Part shown: piece after piece, positions 1-10,782 of the stretch
Layout: each line of letters begins with the position of its first letter
Numbering within the stretch: the first letter of the stretch is position 1
Origin: RBG-16-66-20 sp964564865
GTDB lineage: Bacteria > Pseudomonadota > Gammaproteobacteria > Burkholderiales > SG8-39
Direction of reading: 5' to 3'
Length of the DNA: 51,004 nucleotides
Assembly: GCA_964564865.1 (NCBI GenBank)
Contig: CAZMDA010000025.1
Coordinates: 1-51,004, forward strand
Notes under the pieces: model-generated
The model's database searches: none
Told to the model about the DNA's origin: nothing
The model's input: the letters and a program-made list of their open reading frames with translations, nothing else
Translations under genes and position numbers: made by a program

Positions 1-578
1 GAGTGCGCCTTGCGCACCTGCGAGGGCAGGCTCCAGGCGGCCTCGACGGTGATCTCGGGGTCGTAGCCGAGCACGTTCATGCCGAGGCGGATCGCGGCGT
101 CGGCCACCAGGCTGCCGATCTTGCCCAGGCCCACGATGCCCAGGGTGTGGCCGGGCAGCTCGACGCCCGCATAGGCCTTCTTGCCGCCCTCGACCTGCTT
201 CTCGAGGTCCTTCGCGTTGCGGTCGAGCCGGCTGACGAAATCGAGCGCCGGCGCGAGGTTGCGCGCCGCGATCAGCATCCCCGCCACCACCAGCTCCTTC
301 ACCGCGTTGGCGTTGGCGCCGGGGGCGTTGAACACCGGCACGCCCAGCTTCGACAGCGCCGGGATCGGGATGTTGTTGGTGCCGGCGCCGGCGCGCGCCA
401 CCGCCTTCAGGTTGGCGTCGAACGCCATGCCGTGCATGTCGGCCGAGCGCACCAGGATCACGTCCGGGGACTTCGACTCCTTCACCACGCTGAAGCGCTC
501 CGCCGGCAGGCGCTTCAGGCCCACCTGCGCGATCGGGTTCAGCACCAGCACCTCGAGCTTGCCTGCGCGCTTAGCCAT
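1..578 (-). CDS. serA: Phosphoglycerate dehydrogenase family protein, 3' end beyond the window
   Basis: Only the first 192 residues are visible; the gene runs off the left edge. They show a D-2-hydroxyacid dehydrogenase: the segment AGAGTNNIPIPAL (residues 65-74) and the NAD-binding GLGKIG (150-155) followed by an acidic residue in YDP (D173). The family oxidises 3-phosphoglycerate to 3-phosphohydroxypyruvate, the first step of serine synthesis. The ATG at 578 overlaps the serC stop by 8 bases (ATGGCTAA), so the two are translationally coupled, and the neighbour performs the next step of the pathway. That context makes SerA more likely than another hydroxyacid dehydrogenase. The C-terminal part, including any ACT regulatory domain, cannot be seen. 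Confidence 0.85.
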   Translation of the reverse strand, partial: MAKRAGKLEVLVLNPIAQVGLKRLPAERFSVVKESKSPDVILVRSADMHGMAFDANLKAVARAGAGTNNIPIPALSKLGVPVFNAPGANANAVKELVVAGMLIAARNLAPALDFVSRLDRNAKDLEKQVEGGKKAYAGVELPGHTLGIVGLGKIGSLVADAAIRLGMNVLGYDPEITVEAAWSLPSQVRKAH

Positions 579-1644
579 GCTGCTTCTCGAACTCCTTCAT
601 GTACTCGACCAGCGCGCGCACGCCCTCGATGGGCATGGCGTTGTAGATCGAGGCCCGCATCCCGCCCACCGAGCGGTGGCCCTTCAGCTGCACCATGCCG
701 CGCGCCTCCGCCCCCTTGAGGAAGGCGTCGTCCAGCTTGGCATCGGCCAGCGTGAACGGCACGTTCATGCGCGAGCGGTCCGCCTTTGCCACTGGGTTGC
801 GGTAGAACGCGCCGGCGTCGATGAAATCGTAGAGGAGTTTCGCCTTGGCGACGTTGCGCCGCTCCATCTCGGCCAGCCCGCCCTGGGTCTTGATCCACTT
901 GAACACCAGGCCGGCGATGTACATGGCGTACGTGGCCGGCGTGTTGAGCATGGAGTCGGCCAGCGCCTGCTGCTTGTAGTCCATCACCGAAGGCGTGCCC
1001 TTGGCGGCCTTGCCGATGAGGTCGTCGCGCACGATGACGATGGTGAGGCCCGCCGGGCCGATGTTCTTCTGCGCGCCGGCGTAGATCAGGCCGAACTTCG
1101 AGACCTCCAGCGGGCGCGACAGGATGTGCGACGAGGCGTCCGCCACCAGGGTCAGGCCCTTCGCCTCCGGAATCGCGTGGTACTCGACGCCGCCGATGGT
1201 TTCGTTGGAGCAGTAGTGGACGTACGCGGCCTCGGGCCTGAGGTTCCAGTCCATCGGCGCATACGTGAAGGCCTTGTCCTCGGCGGAAGCGGCAATGTGG
1301 ATGTCGCCGTAGGCCTGCGCTTCCTTGACCGCCTTCTTCGACCATTCACCGGTGACCACGTAGTCGGCCTTGCCCTTGCCCGCCATCAGGTTCATCGGGA
1401 TCTGGGCGAACTGCAGCGTCGCCCCGCCCTGCAGGAACAGCACCTTGTAGTTCGACGGCACGGCCAGCAGCTCGCGCAGGTCCTTCTCGGCCTCGGCGGC
1501 GATGGAGATGAACTCCTTGCCGCGGTGGCTCATCTCCATCACGCACATGCCCGAGCCGTGCCAGTCGAGCATCTCATCGGCGGCGCGCGACAGGACTTCC
1601 TCCGGGAGCGCCGCCGGACCGGCGCTGAAATTGAAGATTCGCAT
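571..1644 (-). CDS. serC: Phosphoserine aminotransferase
   Basis: 357 residues, the usual length for SerC. It transaminates 3-phosphohydroxypyruvate with glutamate in serine synthesis and can also act in pyridoxal phosphate synthesis. The start MRIFNFSAGPA is the family signature. The PLP-binding lysine is K193 in AGAQKNIGPAG and the PLP-contacting aspartate is D169 in VADASSH. The ATG at 1644 lies 17 bases after the gyrA stop at 1662, and the stop overlaps the serA start. Any reading that runs upstream into the N gap is artefactual; the family N-terminus fixes the start. Confidence 0.96.
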   Translation of the reverse strand: MRIFNFSAGPAALPEEVLSRAADEMLDWHGSGMCVMEMSHRGKEFISIAAEAEKDLRELLAVPSNYKVLFLQGGATLQFAQIPMNLMAGKGKADYVVTGEWSKKAVKEAQAYGDIHIAASAEDKAFTYAPMDWNLRPEAAYVHYCSNETIGGVEYHAIPEAKGLTLVADASSHILSRPLEVSKFGLIYAGAQKNIGPAGLTIVIVRDDLIGKAAKGTPSVMDYKQQALADSMLNTPATYAMYIAGLVFKWIKTQGGLAEMERRNVAKAKLLYDFIDAGAFYRNPVAKADRSRMNVPFTLADAKLDDAFLKGAEARGMVQLKGHRSVGGMRASIYNAMPIEGVRALVEYMKEFEKQHG

Positions 1645-1661
1645 GGCGTTTCCGTCCCGCG

Positions 1662-4471
<2,810 letters not shown>

Positions 4472-4552
4472 TGCGGCTCTTTTTCTAGGGTGGCGGGCGG
4501 CGGCCGTTGCGGCGGGAATCGGGCTGGCGCGTGCTGCGTTTTCCGAGGCCGG

Positions 4553-4558
4553 ATTTTA
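4553..4558 (-). promoter_or_regulatory. Candidate -10 element for gyrA
   Basis: Read on the minus strand the bases are TAAAAT, in the 168-bp divergent region between gyrA and the amidohydrolase. It would give a leader of roughly 75 bases. No convincing -35 hexamer at the usual spacing was found, so this is tentative. Confidence 0.3.
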
Positions 4559-4615
4559 CCATGCGGGTCGCGCTTTTCCCCTCGCAATCCGGGGCCGCCG
4601 CGGCGCCGCGTGCTC

Positions 4616-4621
4616 TATACT
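4616..4621 (+). promoter_or_regulatory. Candidate -10 element for the amidohydrolase at 4640
   Basis: TATACT lies 18 bases before the ATG at 4640, which would give a leader of about 11 bases. It sits in an otherwise very GC-rich divergent intergenic region. No clear -35 hexamer is visible. Confidence 0.35.
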
Positions 4622-4639
4622 GCTTTCCATTTCGGCGGC

Positions 4640-5959
4640 ATGACGCAGAAACTCCTCATCAGCGCGCGCTGGGTGGTTCCGGTGGAGCCCGACGGCGCGG
4701 TGCTCGCCGGCCACGCGGTGGCGGTGCGCGACGGCCGCATCGAGGCGGTGCTGCCGCGCGCCGAGGCCGAGGCGCGCTTCGCGGACTATGCGCGCGAGGA
4801 CCTGCCCGACCATGCCCTGATCCCGGGGCTGGTCAACGCCCACACCCACGCCGCGATGTCGCTCATGCGCGGCCTGGCCGACGACCTGCCGCTGATGCGC
4901 TGGCTGCAGGAGCACGTCTGGCCCGCGGAGGCGAAGCACGTCTCGCCGCAGTTCGTGAAGGACGGCACGCTGCTCGCCTGCGCCGAGATGCTGCGCGGCG
5001 GGATCACCTGCTTCAACGACATGTACTTCTTCCCGGAGGCCGCGCTCGAGGCGGCGCAGCTCTCCGGCATGCGCGCCGCGCTGGGCATGATCGTGATCGA
5101 GTTCCCGTCGGCCTACGCCTCGGACCCGGACGACTACCTCGCCAAGGGCCTCGCGCTGCGCGACCGCTGGCGCGAGCATCCGCTGCTGTCGTTCTGCCTC
5201 GCGCCCCACGCGCCCTACACGGTGTCGGACGAAACCTTCCGCAAGCTGGCGACGCTCGCCGGCGAGATCGAGGTCCCGGTCCACGTCCACCTGCACGAGA
5301 CCGCCGGCGAGATCGCGCAGTCGCTGGCGCAGCACGGCGTGCGGCCGCTGGAGCGGCTGCGGCGCCTGGGCCTTGCCGGGCCGGGCCTGATCGCGGTGCA
5401 CGCGGTGCACCTGGAGGACGAGGAGATCGCGCTGCTCGCGCGCCATGGCGCCTCGGTGGCGCACTGCCCGAGCTCGAACCTGAAGCTCGCCAGCGGCTTC
5501 GCGCCGGTGGCGAAGCTGGCGCGGGCGGGCGTCGGCCTCGCCCTGGGCACCGACGGCGCCGCGAGCAACAACCGACTCGACCTGATGGAGGAGATGCGCC
5601 TCGCGGCGCTGCTCGCCAAGGCCGCGGCGCAGGACGCCGAGGCCTTGCCCGCGCGCGCCGCGCTGCGCGCCGCGACCCTGGGCGGCGCCGCGGCGCTGGG
5701 CCTGGACGCGCGCATCGGCTCCATCGTCCCGGGCAAGGAGGCGGACCTTGCCGCCGTGAGGCTGAGCGGGACGCCGGAACTGGATCCCTGCTACGACCCG
5801 GTCTCGCAGCTCGTCTATGTGGCGGGGCGGCAACACGTGAGCCACGCCTGGGTCGCCGGTCGCTGCCTGCTGCGGGAGGGCATCCTGCAAAATGAGGCGC
5901 TCGCGGACTTGGACACTCGCACCAAGTTGTGGCAGAATGTCCTCAGGGAATGCCCATAG
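4640..5959 (+). CDS. mtaD: TRZ/ATZ-family amidohydrolase, probable 5-methylthioadenosine/S-adenosylhomocysteine deaminase
   Basis: 439 residues. An amidohydrolase barrel with the metal-binding HTH (H68, H70) in GLVNAHTHAAMS, the HVHLHET and HAVHL histidines, and the catalytic aspartate in GTDGAASNN. Long reading frames extend far upstream antisense to gyrA; the ATG at 4640 is chosen because the family N-terminus starts there, just after a TATACT element. MtaD-type enzymes deaminate methylthioadenosine and S-adenosylhomocysteine. The gene lies next to ompA-ubiG, and an SAH-processing enzyme beside an SAM-dependent methyltransferase is plausible. Specificity within the ATZ/TRZ family (for example guanine deaminase) cannot be settled from motifs. 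Confidence 0.82.
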   Translation: MTQKLLISARWVVPVEPDGAVLAGHAVAVRDGRIEAVLPRAEAEARFADYAREDLPDHALIPGLVNAHTHAAMSLMRGLADDLPLMRWLQEHVWPAEAKHVSPQFVKDGTLLACAEMLRGGITCFNDMYFFPEAALEAAQLSGMRAALGMIVIEFPSAYASDPDDYLAKGLALRDRWREHPLLSFCLAPHAPYTVSDETFRKLATLAGEIEVPVHVHLHETAGEIAQSLAQHGVRPLERLRRLGLAGPGLIAVHAVHLEDEEIALLARHGASVAHCPSSNLKLASGFAPVAKLARAGVGLALGTDGAASNNRLDLMEEMRLAALLAKAAAQDAEALPARAALRAATLGGAAALGLDARIGSIVPGKEADLAAVRLSGTPELDPCYDPVSQLVYVAGRQHVSHAWVAGRCLLREGILQNEALADLDTRTKLWQNVLRECP

Positions 5960-6023
5960 CCTTGAATAGTAAAAAGAAATCGGACATTTTCACCATATTC
6001 CAGAGAAGCCGAAAGGGAAACGC

Positions 6024-6677
6024 ATGAACAACAAACTTTGGACCTCGCTGCTGGCCGCCGCCGGTGTGATGCTTTCCGGCGCGTCCTTCAACGCCACGGC
6101 GCAGGGCTACTGGACCGGCCCGGCGAACTCCGTATGGAAAAACTCCGTCGGCCAGTGCTGGCGCGCCGGCTACTGGACGCCCGCGATGGCGACCGCCGAA
6201 TGCGATCCCGACCTGGTTCCGAAGCCCGCGGCCAAGCCCACGCCCCCGCCGCCCCCGCCGCCCCCGGTGAAGCCGGCGCCCAAGCCCGAGGCCAAGCCCG
6301 CGGCCAAGCCCCAGCCCGTCGCCGCCAAGGTGACGCTCGCCGCCGACGTGCTGTTCGACTTCGACAAGGCGGTGCTGAAGGCCGACGGCAAGTCCAAGCT
6401 CGACGACCTCGCCGCCAAGGTGAAGGACATCAACCTGGAAGTGGTGATCGCGATCGGCCACACGGACTCGATCGGCTCGGACGCCTACAACCAGAAGCTG
6501 TCGGTGCGTCGCGCCGAGTCGGTCAAGGCCTACCTGGTGTCCAAGGGCGTGGAGCCGAACCGGATCTACACCGAGGGCAAGGGCGAGAAGCAGCCCGTCG
6601 CCAGCAACAAGACCAAGGACGGCCGCCAGAAGAACCGCCGGGTCGAGATCGAGATCATCGGGACGCGCAAGAACTAA
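6024..6677 (+). CDS. ompA: OmpA-family peptidoglycan-associated outer membrane protein
   Basis: 217 residues. A signal peptide (1-26, cleavage after NATA) is followed by a short aromatic/cysteine segment (WKNSVGQCWRAGYWTP) typical of Burkholderiales OmpA, a Pro/Lys-rich linker with eight consecutive prolines (about 66-101), and a C-terminal OmpA-like domain (about 103-217). The domain carries GHTDSIG and the NRRVEIEI end, which binds meso-diaminopimelate in the wall. There is no eight-strand beta-barrel as in E. coli OmpA. An intrinsic terminator follows, so it is probably transcribed alone. Confidence 0.93.
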   Translation: MNNKLWTSLLAAAGVMLSGASFNATAQGYWTGPANSVWKNSVGQCWRAGYWTPAMATAECDPDLVPKPAAKPTPPPPPPPPVKPAPKPEAKPAAKPQPVAAKVTLAADVLFDFDKAVLKADGKSKLDDLAAKVKDINLEVVIAIGHTDSIGSDAYNQKLSVRRAESVKAYLVSKGVEPNRIYTEGKGEKQPVASNKTKDGRQKNRRVEIEIIGTRKN

Positions 6678-6695
6678 GCGCCCCCGGTCCTCGCG

Positions 6696-6722
6696 AAAAG
6701 CCCCGCTCCGGCGGGGCTTTTT
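6696..6722 (+). terminator. Rho-independent terminator after ompA
   Basis: Stem AAAAGCCCCGC (6696-6706), loop TCCG, stem GCGGGGCTTTT (6711-6721), continuing into T residues. It starts 18 bases after the ompA stop and ends before the chosen ubiG start, which argues against the TTG at 6721 as a start codon. Confidence 0.92.
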
Positions 6723-6753
6723 GTTTCTGGAGGCCCGCTCGACCACGCTGACA

Positions 6754-7464
6754 ATGCCGACCATGCAGGCCAACGCCGATCCCGCCGAGCTCGCCAAGTT
6801 CAGCGCGCTCGCGCACCGCTGGTGGGACCCGCAAGGCGAGTTCCGGCCGCTGCACGAGATCAACCCGCTGCGCCTGGCCTGGATCGACGGCCTGTGCGCC
6901 CTGCCCGGCAAGGCGGTCGTGGACGTCGGCTGCGGCGGTGGCATCCTCGCCGAGGCCATGGCGCGCCTGGGCGCCCGGGTCACCGGCATCGACCTCGCCG
7001 AGAAGCCGCTCAAGGTCGCGCAACTGCACCTGCTGGAGAGCGGGCTGGAGGTGGAATACCTGTCCGCCTCCGCCGAGGACCTCGCCGCGCAACGCCCCGG
7101 CACCTACGATGTCGTCACCTGCATGGAGCTGCTGGAGCACGTCCCGGATCCGGCCAGCACGGTCGCGGCCTGCGCCCGGCTCGCGAAGCCGGGCGGGCGG
7201 GTGGTGTTCTCCACCATCAACCGCAACCCCAAGGCCTACCTGTTCGCGGTGATCGGCGCCGAGTACGTGCTCAAGCTGCTGCCGAAAGGCACCCACGATT
7301 ACGCGCGCTTCGTGAAGCCCTCGGAGCTGGCGCGCTGGTGCCGGGAGGCCGGACTGCGCACCCTCGGGCTGAAGGGCATGACCTACAACCCGGTCACGAA
7401 GGCCTACCGCCTGGGAGAGGACTGCGACGTGAATTACCTGGTGTGCTGCGCCAAGGATGGTTAG
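6754..7464 (+). CDS. ubiG: Ubiquinone biosynthesis O-methyltransferase
   Basis: 236 residues from the ATG at 6754; an in-frame ATG at 6763 is a possible alternative. Class I SAM-dependent methyltransferase with VVDVGCGGG (55-63) and the acidic D80 in GID. The N-terminal FSALAHRWWDPQGEFRPLH and the later STINRNPKAY are UbiG signatures. UbiG performs both O-methylations in ubiquinone synthesis. Its last 8 bases overlap gph, giving a coupled ubiG-gph pair, an arrangement common in Burkholderiales. Confidence 0.95.
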   Translation: MPTMQANADPAELAKFSALAHRWWDPQGEFRPLHEINPLRLAWIDGLCALPGKAVVDVGCGGGILAEAMARLGARVTGIDLAEKPLKVAQLHLLESGLEVEYLSASAEDLAAQRPGTYDVVTCMELLEHVPDPASTVAACARLAKPGGRVVFSTINRNPKAYLFAVIGAEYVLKLLPKGTHDYARFVKPSELARWCREAGLRTLGLKGMTYNPVTKAYRLGEDCDVNYLVCCAKDG

Positions 7465-8095
7465 CACCGTCCTGTTCGACTTCGACGGCACCCTCGCCGA
7501 CACCGCGGCGGACCTGTCGCGCGCGCTCAACCGCGTGCGCGCGGAGCGCGGCCTGGAAGAGGTGCCGCTGGCGCAACTGCGCGGCCACGCCTCCGCCGGC
7601 GCGCGCGGCCTGCTCGGCGCCGGCATGGGCGTGCTGCCCGAGCACGAAGAGTTCCAGCCGCTGCGCGAGGCGTTCCTGAAGCATTACGCCGCGAACATCT
7701 GCGTCGACACGCGCCTGTTCCCCGGCGTGGAGGCGCTCCTGGCCGAGATCGAGGCGCGCGGCCTGCGCTGGGGCATCGTCACCAACAAGTCCACCAGCCT
7801 GACGCGGCTGGTGGTGCAGGAACTGGGCCTCGCCGGGCGCGCCGCCTGCGTGGTCTGCGGCGACACCACGCCGCACCTGAAGCCGCATCCGGCCTCGCTG
7901 CTGCACGCCGCCGGCGAACTGCGGGTCGCGGCCTCCGAGTGCGTCTACCTCGGCGACGACCTGCGCGACATCCAGGCCGCGCGCGCCGCCGGCATGCGCC
8001 CGGTGGCGGTGGCCTGGGGCTACGGCGAGAACCTCGACTCGTGGAACGCCGAGGCCATCCTCGAGCGCCCGGAGGACTTGATTTCCCGGCTCTGA
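7457..8095 (+). CDS. gph: HAD-family phosphoglycolate phosphatase
   Basis: 212 residues. HAD hydrolase motifs: I, DFDGT (D8 nucleophile, D10); II, the threonine in TNKST; III, the lysine in KPHP; IV, GDDLRD. Length and the cap domain between motifs I and II fit Gph, which hydrolyses 2-phosphoglycolate formed in DNA repair or oxygenation. The start overlaps the ubiG stop by 8 bases. An N-acetylmuramic acid-6-phosphate phosphatase (MupP-type) role is an alternative for homologues next to ubiG. Confidence 0.88.
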   Translation: MVSTVLFDFDGTLADTAADLSRALNRVRAERGLEEVPLAQLRGHASAGARGLLGAGMGVLPEHEEFQPLREAFLKHYAANICVDTRLFPGVEALLAEIEARGLRWGIVTNKSTSLTRLVVQELGLAGRAACVVCGDTTPHLKPHPASLLHAAGELRVAASECVYLGDDLRDIQAARAAGMRPVAVAWGYGENLDSWNAEAILERPEDLISRL

Positions 8096-8104
8096 CGCCC
8101 CATA

Positions 8105-8113
8105 TGGGATAAT
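8105..8113 (+). promoter_or_regulatory. Extended -10 promoter element for ssrA
   Basis: TGGGATAAT fits an extended -10 (TGn followed by GATAAT). Transcription would start near 8120, with RNase P trimming the 5' end to 8134. No good -35 hexamer at the normal distance is visible, consistent with an extended -10 promoter. Confidence 0.5.
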
Positions 8114-8133
8114 GCACGTGAAGCATCGAATTC

Positions 8134-8503
<370 letters not shown>

Positions 8504-8554
8504 TATTGATTTTCTTCGGACGTAAACTGCGCGCTTCGCCTGACCGCTACTGGC

Positions 8555-8653
8555 ATGATGGGGAAGGATTTCTACGGCAAGCCGTAGAAGTATTCCGGCG
8601 CAATCGATCTCGTACAGGAGGACGGCGCCTGGAAAATCAGCGGCGTGACCTAG
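8555..8653 (+). pseudogene. Relic of a short coding sequence with in-frame stops
   Basis: In the frame of the ATG at 8555 the translation is MMGKDFYGKP, a stop (8585-8587), then KYSGAIDLVQEDGAWKISGVT and a second stop (8651-8653). The second half looks like the C-terminal strand of a small NTF2-like or lipoprotein domain (the pattern DGAWKISGV is common there), which suggests a decayed gene end. This is a weak call based on amino-acid texture only. Confidence 0.3.
8570..8589. repeat. Inverted repeat, 9-bp perfect arms, 2-base centre
   Basis: TTCTACGGC, AA, GCCGTAGAA. It lies 69 bases after the tmRNA 3' end. No T-run follows, so it is not a standard intrinsic terminator; a protein-binding site or a transcript-processing hairpin are possible. 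Confidence 0.55.
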
Positions 8654-8748
8654 GGCAAGCGAACGCTGCCCTGACCAGCGAATGTAATTGCCCCGCGATT
8701 GTATAACCGCGGCACCTTGTTGCCTGGCGGGGCTCCTCGGGCCGGTTA

Positions 8749-8768
8749 ATGTAACCGATCGGTTACAT
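8749..8768. repeat. 20-bp perfect palindrome, copy 1
   Basis: ATGTAACCGATCGGTTACAT, with identical A and C flanks in both copies (22 bases shared). Copy 2 is at 19313-19332. The shape, with a central CCGATCGG core, resembles operators of TetR-family repressors. Here it lies 213 bases before the first island gene. Confidence 0.85.
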
Positions 8769-8981
8769 CGTGCTTGAACCGGCAGCCGCGAGCCGGCCAG
8801 GATGGTAGGGTCAGAACCTCCTAGGAAGAACAGTAATAATCCCAGAACTACAAATAGTTAGGGCAGTTAACGCACCGATTTCTCCCTCGGCAGGCAATCA
8901 AGGTAAGTGCAGTACCAACTCGAAGCGAGATAGGTCTTGAACGAGTACGCTCTATCCTAGGTTAATGCCCTTGAGGAGCGC

Positions 8982-9965
8982 ATGGCACTAGAACCTGTTC
9001 GCCGTACTACCTACTATCGCCGAGCTCAATTCAGCGACTCCGTCACTCATACGCTCCAACAGCTACTAAGCAACGCGTTACACACGCAGAAGAAAATCAG
9101 CGATCGTCAGGAATCCCTCGACCCTCAGGCGCGCTCCCTAAGAGTTATAAGCTCCCATGAATCCAGCAGCAGCTTCATCTGCGGTCGCCTGACGTTTTGG
9201 GAGCGAGGCGCATATCAAGCCGTCATGGACGACGATCCCAATGCAACCACGTTGGCGCTTGACGCTCTTGAGCCACCGAAAAAAGCGGGCAAGCAACAAC
9301 AGTTCATTCCAGGCATTCTCTACTTTGCCGTTCACAAGAATCACGTCGCGCTCGTGCAAAGCTCTGCATTGCGAGCGACGGCGTTGGAGTCTCATTTTCT
9401 GTGGCTTCTTCGCTCTCGACTGCGATTGCTAACGTCCGAACAGGGTATGGTGCTAGTTGATGAACCCACCAAAGCAACGAGGGAACGCATTCGCAAATCG
9501 CACGTACGCAGCGTAATGGTTGGTCGCCCTTTGATGGATGAGCACCCCGCGACTGGAGAAGGTCGCCGGAAAACCAGTCGTTTTAAGATTACTGACGACA
9601 CGGTTGAATGGTTAGAAGGATTTCTCGGCAAGCAGGCTTTCGACAAATTAGGGCTTGAAGACAAGGTTTTCGACAGCAATCTAGAGGTATGGCTTGAGAT
9701 TCGATACCCCAAGCATCAGCGTTCCAAGCCCGCTGCAGCAATGAAACTGCTCGATGATCTCGGCATCGCACTTCGAGATATTGACGAGGATCAGGCTCGC
9801 CTTAAGCTCGAAGACGGTAGCATCGTTCACGGCAAGGAACTCAAGATCATGAGCCACGTCGAAACATCTGTGACCAAGGGCTTGCTGGACGAAGCTGCCC
9901 TCTACGAAGGAATGCGTAAGTGGGTGCGAAATCTTGTCCAAACGGGTCAAGTCGATCCCGACTAG
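8982..9965 (+). CDS. Unrecognised cytosolic protein, first gene of a putative three-gene module
   Basis: 327 residues, no family I can name. It has no signal peptide and no membrane helix and is rich in charged residues. A conserved-looking hydrophobic core is GILYFAVHKNHVALVQ (about 108-123), followed by a patch ending in FLWLLRSRLRLL. The start at 8982 is preceded by GAGGAG. Its end overlaps the next frame, which encodes a small membrane protein, so the two are probably made together. A cytosolic protein with a four-helix membrane partner in a restriction-modification island resembles the layout of several anti-phage systems (for example Kiwa). I see no sequence motif that links it to any of them. 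Confidence 0.75.
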   Translation: MALEPVRRTTYYRRAQFSDSVTHTLQQLLSNALHTQKKISDRQESLDPQARSLRVISSHESSSSFICGRLTFWERGAYQAVMDDDPNATTLALDALEPPKKAGKQQQFIPGILYFAVHKNHVALVQSSALRATALESHFLWLLRSRLRLLTSEQGMVLVDEPTKATRERIRKSHVRSVMVGRPLMDEHPATGEGRRKTSRFKITDDTVEWLEGFLGKQAFDKLGLEDKVFDSNLEVWLEIRYPKHQRSKPAAAMKLLDDLGIALRDIDEDQARLKLEDGSIVHGKELKIMSHVETSVTKGLLDEAALYEGMRKWVRNLVQTGQVDPD

Positions 9966-10461
9966 CGTGCTTGTGCTAACACGCCTCCTAATCCTCGTCG
10001 CGTCACCGCTATTGTTTTACGTGGCGTATGAGCTTTGGCCTCAGTTGGCAAGCAAGGAAACGGTGTGGTCCGTTGCAGGGATCTTCGCCGTGATCTGGGG
10101 CGGCGTGCTTTGGATCTTCAGCAAGCTCGCGGATGTTTCAAGAGTGGAAGGGTTGGCCGGACGTGAGCGAGAGCGACTAGACGAGGCAACCGGTCAGGTT
10201 TCGTGGCGGCTTTGGTGGATCGCGTTTGTTGTAGCCCTCGCTTCAGGGGTTCTTACTTTCCTTGCAGTGTTACATGCGGCCGTTTCACCCGTTACGTTGG
10301 TGGTCGGAACTGGCATTCTCTGCGGCGTCGGTGCGTCATATCTCGTTCTCGTTCCGTTCTGGTACCGCGAGCTCGATCGGTTTATAGCGCGTGTACGTGC
10401 GCGTGAAGAACGTCGCAAGGTTCTTGAACGCGCAATGCATGACCTTCCTGATTCAGCTTAG
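9934..10461 (+). CDS. Small four-helix membrane protein, second gene of the module
   Basis: Up to 175 residues with four hydrophobic segments: about 12-34, 43-64, 92-117 and 119-143, and a charged C-terminal tail (ARVRAREERRKVLERAM). The start is uncertain: TTG at 9934 overlaps the upstream gene by 32 bases, while GTG at 9967 begins just after the upstream stop; neither has a good ribosome-binding site. No known family recognised. The overlap with 8982-9965 implies a shared transcript, and the protein could be a membrane effector or anchor for its partner. Confidence 0.7.
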   Translation: MSKRVKSIPTSVLVLTRLLILVASPLLFYVAYELWPQLASKETVWSVAGIFAVIWGGVLWIFSKLADVSRVEGLAGRERERLDEATGQVSWRLWWIAFVVALASGVLTFLAVLHAAVSPVTLVVGTGILCGVGASYLVLVPFWYRELDRFIARVRAREERRKVLERAMHDLPDSA

Positions 10462-10475
10462 AGCTAGGAAATTGA

Positions 10476-10772
10476 ATGTACGAAGCGCTTTACGCAAGAA
10501 TAGACACCTTGTTTTCCAAAGTGACGCCCAGTTACGCCGGTCATGAGAGCGAAGTTCTTGTGCTGGTTCATGATTGTCGTCAAGCAATAGAACAACAGCT
10601 AGGAAAGCTTGGGCCGTGGGAAGCGAAGGAGCTCGCCTTTGCGGAAATGGCAGTGAAGGGACAGTGTTGGTTGAAGCTCGCTCTTCACTGCGCCGAGAAG
10701 GCGTTGGACGTATCGCTACTCCCCATTGACGAGTACCAAGCAGGCTACAACTACACTCGCAAACCTGGTTAG
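10476..10772 (+). CDS. Unrecognised small protein, third gene of the module
   Basis: 98 residues, probably mostly helical and cytosolic, no recognised domain. It begins 14 bases after the membrane-protein gene with a good AGGA ribosome-binding site 6 bases before ATG, so it is likely the last gene of the same operon. The segment KELAFAEMAVKGQCWLKLAL is amphipathic. The next gene starts 10 bases later but has a different base composition. Confidence 0.65.
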   Translation: MYEALYARIDTLFSKVTPSYAGHESEVLVLVHDCRQAIEQQLGKLGPWEAKELAFAEMAVKGQCWLKLALHCAEKALDVSLLPIDEYQAGYNYTRKPG

Positions 10773-10782
10773 ACGAGCGAGT

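Noticed and set aside
6721..6753. TTG at 6721 as the ubiG start
   Set aside because: It lies inside the ompA terminator T-run; the ATG at 6754 gives the normal UbiG N-terminus.
8506..8706. A 66-residue open frame just after ssrA
   Set aside because: No ribosome-binding site or recognisable motif; a different frame in the same DNA looks more like a decayed gene end.
8982..10461. Assignment of the first two island genes to the Kiwa defence system
   Set aside because: Only the general layout (small four-helix membrane protein plus cytosolic protein) is similar; gene order and visible sequence give no direct support.
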